Positions 27,360 through 35,272 of a stretch of DNA of 64,000 nt are shown here, one piece after another. Within the stretch, counting starts at the first letter, position 1, and each line of letters begins with the position of its first letter. The notes under the pieces were generated by a model, which made no database searches, was not told the DNA's origin, and saw only the letters and a list, made by a program, of their open reading frames with translations. The position numbers and the translations under genes are program-made. This stretch comes from JAFGSZ01 sp964492185 (lineage in GTDB: Bacteria; Bacteroidota; Bacteroidia; Bacteroidales; UBA10428): assembly GCA_964492185.1 (NCBI GenBank), contig CAZBJH010000001.1:1-64000 (forward strand). The letters run 5' to 3'.

Positions 27360-28202
27360 CTAATTGACAGTTATGGAAGACATCATTGGTTTGCCTACGA
27401 AAATATTGTATTTTCTTCGTTTATTAAGTAAATAAATATTGATATTTACCTGGATAAAAACAAACAGCTTGAATCTTAGATAATCAAAAAACGATGTAAA
27501 ATTTTTTCGTGATACCCATTTTGAGTACCCGGAATATCCCTGCTTTATTTTGTTTGTAATATCCTCTGTATGGATAATATGCAGATCATAATCTGCAAAT
27601 GTCTTCAAATACAGATCTTCTGTCCAATGGTGAAAATTCATTTTTCTTTTCCACTTTTCCATGAAATATCGATTTTTATCGGAGACAGAAAGGATATCAG
27701 CAATTAAAAATTTTCCTGACGGCTTGAGTACCCGGTGGACTTCTTTTATAAACTTTTCTTTTTCCGGGTAATGGAAAGCACTTTCAATACATAAAAGCAC
27801 ATCTACGGATTGATCTGCAATATTACTTAGCTGCTGGGCATCACCTACCCTGAATTCGAGATGATGATGGTGACCGTTGACTGAATTCGCTAGTTCAATA
27901 TTATCCAAGTTAATATCGATGCCGGTCATTTTAGCCGGTTTGAAATTTTCATAAATATAAATGCTCTGCACCCCGTTTCCACAACCAACTTCAAGAACAT
28001 TCTTATTTTCCAGTGTATCTAAACGTGAAATGCAATGTTTTGTCAGGTTAATCTGCCGGTTTTCCAATGATTCTTCAGGATCCACGAAGAACGGATAATG
28101 CAGCATCAATAGCTTATTATAAAGTTTACGATAGGATTTGTTTATTGATTGATAATAGTGAAAGGCAGTATTCCCGGTTTTTAAAAGATGTGAATCTGAC
28201 AT
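27360..28202 (-). CDS. Class I SAM-dependent methyltransferase
   Basis: A 280-residue cytosolic protein. Motif I is VLEVGCGNGVQS, followed by TGIDINLDNIELA, VGDAQQL, VDVLLCIESAFHYPEKEKFI and VLKPSGKFLIADIL. This resembles sugar or small-molecule O-methyltransferases with a HYPEK-type loop; the substrate cannot be told. The C-terminal part is Lys/Arg- and aromatic-rich (YSKWVSRKNF). It is placed first in a two-gene unit with the downstream CotH gene and is divergent from the second CotH gene. Confidence 0.82.
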   Translation of the reverse strand: MSDSHLLKTGNTAFHYYQSINKSYRKLYNKLLMLHYPFFVDPEESLENRQINLTKHCISRLDTLENKNVLEVGCGNGVQSIYIYENFKPAKMTGIDINLDNIELANSVNGHHHHLEFRVGDAQQLSNIADQSVDVLLCIESAFHYPEKEKFIKEVHRVLKPSGKFLIADILSVSDKNRYFMEKWKRKMNFHHWTEDLYLKTFADYDLHIIHTEDITNKIKQGYSGYSKWVSRKNFTSFFDYLRFKLFVFIQVNINIYLLNKRRKYNIFVGKPMMSSITVN

Positions 28203-28230
28203 ATCATTTTATGATAATAATTAAAAAAAG

Positions 28231-28238
28231 CAAAGTTA
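28231..28238 (-). promoter_or_regulatory. Candidate -7 box for the methyltransferase/CotH unit
   Basis: TAACTTTG on the minus strand, 28 bp upstream of the methyltransferase start. Confidence 0.4.
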
Positions 28239-28347
28239 TGAAAATGTTGGTATTTTATGCGTTAATTCTAATTAAATACAGTTTGAAAATATTTTGTAGT
28301 ACAAAATATGTAATTATCTTGCACCGGTTTTAATCGGGAATGATATT

Positions 28348-30000
28348 ATGAAGAATAAGATTTCACTTTTTTTAGTATCTCTGTGGTTTGGTATACAGAT
28401 ATTTGCACAGTCTGAAAGTTCAGATCACACAGAGGGATCGCTTATTTTAAAAAATGCAGTTTCTTTTACCTCTTCCAACCTGCCAATCTTTGTGATCAAC
28501 GTGGACAGTGATATAGAAGAACTCGATATCCCCTCGGGCCAGCCAAAAAAGACAGGCCGTCTTGGGATTATATATAATGGTCAGGGGCAGCGTAACAACA
28601 TAAAGGATAATCCTAATCATTATGATGGTTTCATTGGGATTGAGCTGCATGGCAACTCAACAAGGGGATTTCCCAAAAAGCCATTCAGGATTGAGACTCG
28701 TAACAGTCTGGGGGAAAACCGTAATGTATCCCTGCTTGGCATGCCTTCGGAAAATGACTGGGTGTTAAGGTCGAGCTATCTTGATCATACCTTTATACGT
28801 AATCCTATAGCTATGCACATGTCCCGGCTTACCGGAAGGTGGGCCAGCCGGTGCCGGCTTGTGGAACTGGTTTTTAATGATGAATACATGGGAATATATG
28901 TCCTAATGGAAAAGATCAAACGTGATAAGGGAAGGCTTGATATTGCAAAACTCAATCCGGATGAAGTGATATTTCCTGATATTGCCGGTGGCTATATATA
29001 CGAGATCACAGGATTTAAAAATAATATCGGCCAATCCCGTTATTTGCGTTATCCAAAGTATGATGAAGCAGCACCCGAGCAAATCAATTACATCAGACAG
29101 TTTGATGACAGTTTCAGGGATGTTATGAATTCCCCGCACTATGACGATGAATCTGAAGGATATGCCGCATGGATTGATGTGAATTCTTTTGTTGATGAAC
29201 TTATCGTTCAGGAGGCCGTTCGCAATAGTGATGCTTATGGATGGAGTGCTTATTTTCATAAGGATAAAGATAGTAGGATCATTGCCGGACCAGTATGGGA
29301 TTTTGACCAGTCGGCCGGAAATTCATCCTATCCTGATGACGGAGTGGTCACAGGATGGATGTTTTCTCACCCATCCACAAACAATACGCCTTTTTTTTGG
29401 GAAAAATTGTTTGAAGACCCGGTATTCGCGTATAAAGTAAGACACAGATGGGAAGAACTTCGAAACAGGGTTTACAAAACATCCCGGTTGGTAGCTTACA
29501 TTGATTCAATTGCTGATATGTTATCGGAAGCCCAGGAAAGGGAATTTGATAAATGGCCGGTACTCGGTCAATTTGTCTGGCGGGAGACATCAGGATATGA
29601 ATTCAGGTACACATATTATGATGAGGTGAATTATCTGAAGAATTTTTTAATTAAGAGATGGGCCTGGATGGATCTCGAACTGGGTAAGATTGAAAATCCT
29701 GCATCAACTTTTGCACTTAGAGATTCTGCATTAAATGATTTGATTGTATACCCGAACCCTGTAAATGATCATGTTGTGTTTGAGTTAAACAGTCATAATA
29801 CTGCTACAGCTAAGGTTTTAATATATTCTGTGACAGGAGCCAAACTGCAACCGGCAGTGGTGTTTGAACTTGTTCCGGGAAATAACACTCTGATGCTGTC
29901 GCTTACAAGACTAAAAAAACCAGGTATATATTTATATAAAATATTAATTGATTATGAACCGGCTTATACCGGCAGGTTGGTGAAAGTTAATGATCTATGA
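28348..30000 (+). CDS. Secreted CotH-kinase-family protein with T9SS sorting domain (2)
   Basis: A 550-residue protein with a signal peptide (1-20, ending QIFAQ). CotH motifs: GFIGIELHGNSTRGFPKKPF, ENDWVLRSSYLDHTFIRNPI, YMGIYVLMEKIKRDKGRLDI and AGPVWDFDQSAGNSSY, with the DFD acidic pair intact. The C-terminal sorting domain runs from about residue 470 (LIVYPNPVNDHVVFEL ... GRLVKVNDL). It is clearly a paralogue of the gene at 25732, sharing the IKRD and LDI/VDIAKL blocks, and is divergently arranged from it. Confidence 0.88.
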   Translation: MKNKISLFLVSLWFGIQIFAQSESSDHTEGSLILKNAVSFTSSNLPIFVINVDSDIEELDIPSGQPKKTGRLGIIYNGQGQRNNIKDNPNHYDGFIGIELHGNSTRGFPKKPFRIETRNSLGENRNVSLLGMPSENDWVLRSSYLDHTFIRNPIAMHMSRLTGRWASRCRLVELVFNDEYMGIYVLMEKIKRDKGRLDIAKLNPDEVIFPDIAGGYIYEITGFKNNIGQSRYLRYPKYDEAAPEQINYIRQFDDSFRDVMNSPHYDDESEGYAAWIDVNSFVDELIVQEAVRNSDAYGWSAYFHKDKDSRIIAGPVWDFDQSAGNSSYPDDGVVTGWMFSHPSTNNTPFFWEKLFEDPVFAYKVRHRWEELRNRVYKTSRLVAYIDSIADMLSEAQEREFDKWPVLGQFVWRETSGYEFRYTYYDEVNYLKNFLIKRWAWMDLELGKIENPASTFALRDSALNDLIVYPNPVNDHVVFELNSHNTATAKVLIYSVTGAKLQPAVVFELVPGNNTLMLSLTRLKKPGIYLYKILIDYEPAYTGRLVKVNDL

Positions 30001-30153
30001 TCAGAATATACCGTTGGTGTTGAATTTAGCCTGCATTATTGGCTTCGCCGAGCTAAAGGTTCATAAAAATGAATGAGAATTATGTAATATGTTGAAGAAC
30101 ATTAAAATAACAAATTAGAACCGTGAAATTTATTTATCATTCATTTTTACAAA

Positions 30154-30262
30154 GCGCGTCAATTTCAGGGCATCTGCTTCGTTGCGACAGCTTCGCGGTA
30201 GGTTACTGCAGCTTCAGCTTCCGACACCTTACATCTGCCCCAAACTTGACGCGTGAATAATA
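30154..30262. repeat. Palindromic repeat family C, copy 2
   Basis: Same block order as 3712-3819: TTTCAGGGCATCTGCTTCGT, CTGCAGCTTCAGCTTC and ACATCTGCCCCAAACTTGAC. The outer arms GCGTCAA (left) and TTGACGC (right) are perfect inverted repeats here, with GGGCATCTG/CATCTGCCCC just inside. Bases 30001-30153 contain only an AT-rich stretch with a short TTTAGC/GCTAAA hairpin. Confidence 0.8.
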
Positions 30263-30289
30263 CCGGTTAGAATATATTTAAAAGATAAG

Positions 30290-30297
30290 TATATTTG
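30290..30297 (+). promoter_or_regulatory. Candidate -7 box for the large CotH gene
   Basis: TATATTTG, 33 bp upstream of the start at 30330; TTAG occupies the -33 position 19 bp further up. Confidence 0.45.
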
Positions 30298-30329
30298 ATT
30301 TTTACAACTATTTCAAAATTACAGACCAT

Positions 30330-33233
30330 ATGAGGGGATATCGGTATATCGCGCTGCTTATCACTGTTTTTCTTACTGTTTCAATAAAAGCACAACTTGT
30401 CATTAATGAGTTTATGGCTGCCAATGCCAGTACTCATCTCGAAACTGATTATTATAATTATGTTGACTGGATAGAGATCCTGAACACAGGATCAACTTCA
30501 GTAAATTTAAATGATTATTATATTTCGGACGATGCCGGTGATCTGAAAAAATGGCGTTTACCTGCCTTTAATCTTTTCTCCGGCAGATATTATCTTATAT
30601 ACTGTGATAAAAAAGAAAACGGCAAGCATACTAATTTTGGCCTTGCCACAGATGGTGAAACTATCATATTAAGCGATATTGCCGGGAATATCATTGATAA
30701 GCTAACCTACGGTGAGCAGTATACTGATATATCTTTGGGAAGAAATGCATTTAATCCCGAACTCTGGTTTTTTTGTGCGAGCCCTACACCCGGTACCTCC
30801 AACCTGACAACCACTGCAATAAAGCCAGCCGGTAAAGTTATTTATTCAATACCGGCAGGCAGATTAAGCTCTCCGACAAGCCTTGAGCTTTCAGGAGAAA
30901 ACATAAGGATTACTTCAAACGGGCAACAACCTGACATAAATTCGCCGGTATACACGAAACCCTTTGATATCGGATGGACGATCATAATAAAGTCCAGGAG
31001 TTACGAAGAAGGATACCTGCCCGGTGAAATATACGCCAATACTTATTTTTATAATGAACATGAATTTACCCTTCCCGTTGTTTCTCTTTCATTTAACCCT
31101 GATTTTTTTTATGATAATATAATAGGTATACATGTTACAGGAACCAACGGAACAGAGGGTGATTGCGGTGGATGGGCTAATTATAACCAGCCATGGGAAC
31201 GTGCTGCTTATTTTGAATATTTTGATCAACAGGGTAAAAAACAGCTCTCCCAGCAAGTAGGTGTTAAAATCGCCGGGGGCTGCACCCGTGACAGGGATCA
31301 GAAATCACTTTCCATATATGCATGTCCGACGTACGGTGATAATGATTTCGATTATCAGATGTTTAAACAAAAACCTGAGATAGACAGGTATAAGTCATTT
31401 ATGCTCAGAAATTCAGGTAATGATCAGGATCAAACCTTATTGAGGGATGCGTTCATCCAGGCCCTTGTAAACAGGTCGATGGACCTGGATTATCAGTCTT
31501 ACCAACCGGTAACCGTCTACTTTAACGGAGAATACAGGGGGATCATGAACTTAAGGGAGAAGGTAGATGAAGATTATTTTCAGTCTAATTATGGTCTGGG
31601 CAGTGATGAGATCGATTTTCTGGAAAACGACATGGAGATTATCCGCGGTAGTGATGAGGATTACGCGGAAATTGTTACATTCCTGAATGCCAATATGCTT
31701 TCTGATCAGGCAAATTACGAATGGGTTGCTTCAAAGATAGATTTGCAGGAGTATATTAATTATATGACCACACAGATATATATAGCCAAACGCGACTGGC
31801 CTTCCAATAATCTTAAATATTGGAAGAAAAAGGATAATGGCAAATGGCGATGGATCCTTTTTGATACGGATTATGGATTTGGTTTCAGGATGGATGAAGA
31901 AGCTTATACTCATCAGAGCTTTCATTATGTTACGGAAGAAAGTGCCAATCCGCCCTGGTCAACACTGTTATTCAGGAGAATGATCGAAAACGAGAGTTTT
32001 AAAAGAAAATTTTTAAGTACATTCATTACACATATGTATACTTCTTTTCATCCGGATTGGTGTAATTATGTCCTTGACAGTCTTTCATCAATAATTGATC
32101 ATGAGATATATTACAACCAGATCAAATACGGGCGGACAAAATCCATGTGGCAGCAATACCTGGATACATTGAAAGAATATCCTGTAAACCGTATTTCTTT
32201 TATGCCGGGTTATGTGCAATCATTTTATAATCTTGACACGGATCAGGTTGACATAAGCATTTCCGTTGCAGATCCTGATCAGGGAAAAGTCAGTATGAAT
32301 GCTGCCCTGGTGCAGCATTATCCTTTTACGGTGAAAACATGGAAGGAGTTGCCTTTGGAATTGAAAGCAGTTCCTGAAAAGGGGTACAGGTTTAGCCACT
32401 GGGAATATACCGAACCGCCATTGGGGATTTACAGTGAAAATATATCAATACAAAGTGATACAAGCTTTGCCCTGGCTGTTGAACCTGTTTTTAAAGCCAT
32501 AGAACCCATTGAAGGAGTTTATATAAATGAGATCGCTCCCGTTACTGACCTGTTTTATGATGAATACGGTGAAAGTTCCGGCTTCGTGGAGCTGTATAAC
32601 AGTTCCGGCCAGGAGGTTGTTTTAAATAGTTACTATTTATCAGACGATAAGAACAATCTGGTACGCTTTGCCATACCCGATTCTACGGTAATACCGGCAC
32701 AAGGTTTTATATTGATCTATACGGATGGTGAAGAGAAACAGGGCCCGATGCATACCTCATTTAAAGCAAGTACCAATGGTGAGACTATGATCCTGTCTCA
32801 AAAGGTCGGGGAAACATTTTATATTCGGGATTCCGTATCCTTCTCATTTCTTTTTAGAGATTACTCTTATGGTAAATATTCGGACGGTACCGGGGAGTGG
32901 CAGTATATGCTGAATATGACACCGGGATCACCCAATGATCCTGACCGCTATGTCGCTCAAAAATGTACCCCCTCACCTGCTCCGGATTTCACATACTATC
33001 CTAATCCCACAGGGGGAACTATTACTATTTCGGCCGATCAGTGGGACCCTTATAGTCAAAGCTGGTCAATGGATATTATCGATATCACCGGTAAAGTAGT
33101 TTATCCGAGGATATGGATCAACGATAACAATGTGATTCTGAACCTTGCAAATATGAACGATGGATTATATTTTATCAGGATATTTAAAGAAAAGCAACTG
33201 ATAAAAGCCGATATAATAATGGTAATTAAATAG
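30330..33233 (+). CDS. Large secreted CotH-kinase protein with two lamin-tail domains and T9SS sorting domain (3)
   Basis: A 967-residue surface protein. After the signal peptide (1-21), a first lamin-tail domain (about 22-150: LVINEFMAAN, YVDWIEILNTG, DYYISDDAGDLKKW) and a linker with a chitobiase-like strand region lead into the CotH kinase domain (about 240-620: QVGVKIAGGCTRDRDQKSL, FMLRNSGNDQDQTLLRDAF, EYRGIMNLREKVDEDYF, WILFDTDYGFGF). A BACON/Flg_new-like strand region follows (GYRFSHWEYTEPP), then a second lamin-tail domain (about 725-870: YINEIAPVTDLFYDEYGE, GFVELYNSSG, YLSDDKNNL). The type IX sorting domain ends it (FTYYPNPTGGTITIS ... IIMVIK). Lamin-tail domains may tether DNA or glycans outside the cell. 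Confidence 0.88.
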   Translation: MRGYRYIALLITVFLTVSIKAQLVINEFMAANASTHLETDYYNYVDWIEILNTGSTSVNLNDYYISDDAGDLKKWRLPAFNLFSGRYYLIYCDKKENGKHTNFGLATDGETIILSDIAGNIIDKLTYGEQYTDISLGRNAFNPELWFFCASPTPGTSNLTTTAIKPAGKVIYSIPAGRLSSPTSLELSGENIRITSNGQQPDINSPVYTKPFDIGWTIIIKSRSYEEGYLPGEIYANTYFYNEHEFTLPVVSLSFNPDFFYDNIIGIHVTGTNGTEGDCGGWANYNQPWERAAYFEYFDQQGKKQLSQQVGVKIAGGCTRDRDQKSLSIYACPTYGDNDFDYQMFKQKPEIDRYKSFMLRNSGNDQDQTLLRDAFIQALVNRSMDLDYQSYQPVTVYFNGEYRGIMNLREKVDEDYFQSNYGLGSDEIDFLENDMEIIRGSDEDYAEIVTFLNANMLSDQANYEWVASKIDLQEYINYMTTQIYIAKRDWPSNNLKYWKKKDNGKWRWILFDTDYGFGFRMDEEAYTHQSFHYVTEESANPPWSTLLFRRMIENESFKRKFLSTFITHMYTSFHPDWCNYVLDSLSSIIDHEIYYNQIKYGRTKSMWQQYLDTLKEYPVNRISFMPGYVQSFYNLDTDQVDISISVADPDQGKVSMNAALVQHYPFTVKTWKELPLELKAVPEKGYRFSHWEYTEPPLGIYSENISIQSDTSFALAVEPVFKAIEPIEGVYINEIAPVTDLFYDEYGESSGFVELYNSSGQEVVLNSYYLSDDKNNLVRFAIPDSTVIPAQGFILIYTDGEEKQGPMHTSFKASTNGETMILSQKVGETFYIRDSVSFSFLFRDYSYGKYSDGTGEWQYMLNMTPGSPNDPDRYVAQKCTPSPAPDFTYYPNPTGGTITISADQWDPYSQSWSMDIIDITGKVVYPRIWINDNNVILNLANMNDGLYFIRIFKEKQLIKADIIMVIK

Positions 33234-33287
33234 ATAATTGTTTTCGGTTTTTTAAGAAAAATTGCATCGATCAATTGGAACCGGGTT

Positions 33288-33914
33288 TCACTGCAGCTCA
33301 CCGCATTTCTTTTTATATTTCAGGATCTCATCATAAAGTCCCCGCGTTATCTTTTGTTCACGATCGAGTGAGCGCTTTTTTTGTGTTTCCAAAGCATCCC
33401 TGGTCTCAAGCAGCTCTGCCTTTGTCCTGGCGGTAACAGAGTGACTTCTTTTATATATTACAATAAAAATAAGCAGGGCAATACTAAAGGCTATCGTCAG
33501 TGTCCACATAATGCTGTTATAACTATTCTTGTGCATGTATATACCAAAAAAGCTAAGACTATTCTTTTCCTTTGTTGCAGTAGCAAGATCAGCGCGGGTT
33601 TTTTCAAGGCCTGCAAAAAGAGAATCAACCTGCCTGTCTTTTCGTGATATTTGTTGATATGCAGAGTCCAGTTCAGTTTGGATGGCACCAAGTGTATCAA
33701 GTATATTGGCTTTGATCCGGTATAGCCAGGCATTCTTTACTACCCTGTATTCCTGATATTTGCTTGATTCCCGTATAATATAGTCAAACTGGCCTTCAAC
33801 ATCCGAATTATATAGGGAGGACTTTGAATTATCAACTTTTTGTGCCTGTAGTGTCATAAATGATGATACAATCACTAAAACGATGCATACGGTTCCTGTC
33901 AGGGTTGTTCTCAT
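33288..33914 (-). CDS. Exported coiled-coil membrane protein, Bacteroidota-specific family
   Basis: A 208-residue protein with a signal peptide (1-24), a coiled coil (about 75-120), a single transmembrane helix (about 133-155, SIMWTLTIAFSIALLIFIVI) and a second charged coiled coil (about 165-205, DREQKITRGLYDEILKYKK). The pattern SSKYQEYRVVKNAWLYRIK ... NSLSFFGIYMHKNSYNSIMW matches a family sometimes labelled tRNA (guanine-N1)-methyltransferase in databases. Nothing here supports a methyltransferase fold, so that name should be avoided. Confidence 0.65.
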   Translation of the reverse strand: MRTTLTGTVCIVLVIVSSFMTLQAQKVDNSKSSLYNSDVEGQFDYIIRESSKYQEYRVVKNAWLYRIKANILDTLGAIQTELDSAYQQISRKDRQVDSLFAGLEKTRADLATATKEKNSLSFFGIYMHKNSYNSIMWTLTIAFSIALLIFIVIYKRSHSVTARTKAELLETRDALETQKKRSLDREQKITRGLYDEILKYKKKCGELQ

Positions 33915-34020
33915 AATTCCATATAAAATAAACGTTGTACATATTGCTTTGATTTCTGATAATTTTTAAACGACCCTGTCCGGGGGGATATTGTATTGTC
34001 AGCTGAAAAAAGTTGATTAT

Positions 34021-34923
34021 TTATTCCGGATAAATATTAACATTCATCGTACCTTCGAAAACCTCAAGTACAATCACATCACCGGCTTTCCAGTCCAGTG
34101 TCAGTGTTTTGCTTTCATTACCGTGTATTCGTGTTGTACGGTATTTGACAGGACCCTGTTCACTGTCTGAAATCTCCGTACCATTGCGGATAATATGACG
34201 AATAATTTTTGCAGGCTGTTCCTGGTTGTTTTCCATAGTAAGCTTATGATATACTGATTCTTTGATTTTTATCTTTATTCTGGTTCCACGGTTGATAGCC
34301 CCATTAAAAGGAACCGATGCTTCTTTTGAGTTCCAGTTCTCAGGAGCAGTTGGTTCAGGAATAACCGGACGCATTTTTTCATCTACTTTAGTATAATCCC
34401 CGGGTATCGTAAAAAAGGATGCATCTGGCTTCCATGCCTGAATATCTTTCAGTACCATATGTGTATTTTCGGCTAAATGAAACTTCATTTTTACCGGAAA
34501 GTTCAATTCTTCTGAAAACCACATAGTATACATCTTCTTATCATTCTGATACAACTCTTTTTTTGCGCATGGTTTTCCTTCGACTTTTTCCTCTCCTGCC
34601 GATTTTTCCTTACTGTTTTTTGCAAAAGCATAATATGCCTGGACCGGATCATTCATTCTACTCATCACATCATCGCATGCGGTATTATGTACTAATTTTT
34701 TGGAAGGAAAAAGCACATGTGTTTCGTTTTTCTCAGGATACACAATAACAATTCCTTCCATTCCGTCTTCATCAAACTCATACCTGTAATGATTACCATC
34801 GGAATAAACAGTATATATCCTTTCATTTCCTGATATTACATTGTGCATTATCGCAGTAAACTGGCAATTTATGTTTGAATAAAAAAAGAAAACAAACAAA
34901 ACGGACGATATCAAAGTTTTCAT
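34021..34923 (-). CDS. Exported DUF4412-like protein
   Basis: A 300-residue protein with a signal peptide (1-20, ending NINCQ). The mature region holds a beta-rich domain resembling DUF4412 or LolA-like lipoprotein-binding folds: YTVYSDGNHYRYEFDEDGME, GIVIVYPEKNETHVLFPSKK, YTMWFSEELNFPVKMKF and ASFFTIPGDYTKVDE. A second C-terminal beta domain (about 220-300) has no recognised family. It is probably periplasmic or surface-exposed; function is unknown. Confidence 0.6.
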   Translation of the reverse strand: MKTLISSVLFVFFFYSNINCQFTAIMHNVISGNERIYTVYSDGNHYRYEFDEDGMEGIVIVYPEKNETHVLFPSKKLVHNTACDDVMSRMNDPVQAYYAFAKNSKEKSAGEEKVEGKPCAKKELYQNDKKMYTMWFSEELNFPVKMKFHLAENTHMVLKDIQAWKPDASFFTIPGDYTKVDEKMRPVIPEPTAPENWNSKEASVPFNGAINRGTRIKIKIKESVYHKLTMENNQEQPAKIIRHIIRNGTEISDSEQGPVKYRTTRIHGNESKTLTLDWKAGDVIVLEVFEGTMNVNIYPE

Positions 34924-34941
34924 GGTACAGGGTTTTTTAAT

Positions 34942-35108
34942 TAGAGTCTGTCTATAAAGTTGACAAAATGTTTAACTGATCATGTGTCTGTTCAGAAAGT
35001 TCCATTTGCAAGGCTCGCGCAGTCCGAAAATGCGGAGTTTACCAGTCGTAAATGAGCAATTTTCGGACAAGCGTAACGCGGCAAATGGGACTTTATGGAC
35101 AGACACTA
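34942..35108 (-). repeat. Type B palindromic element (167 bp)
   Basis: Full-length copy from TAGAGTCTGTC to GGACAGACACTA. Internal arms CCATTTGC/GCAAATGG and TCCGAAAA/TTTTCGGA predict a long hairpin. The remaining part of the 349-bp gap (35109-35272) holds only AT-rich promoter sequence. Confidence 0.88.
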
Positions 35109-35237
35109 ATTAATATATGATCTGTATTTTTATATAAAGCAATGATTATTAATATAGTACAATAGTATAAAATAAATCCGACTTTTAAAAATTTTTTAAA
35201 AATTTCATCTTTTGTCCTGAGCAATTAAACTAATTTA

Positions 35238-35245
35238 TATATTTG
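35238..35245 (+). promoter_or_regulatory. Candidate -7 box for the five-repeat exported protein
   Basis: TATATTTG, 27 bp upstream of the ATG at 35273; -33 unclear. Confidence 0.4.
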
Positions 35246-35272
35246 ATCATTATCCTTAAAACTTTTAATCAG

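Noticed and set aside
33288..33914. tRNA (guanine-N1)-methyltransferase
   Set aside because: This label is attached to similar proteins, but the sequence is signal peptide, coiled coil, one transmembrane helix and coiled coil, with no SPOUT or Rossmann methyltransferase motif.
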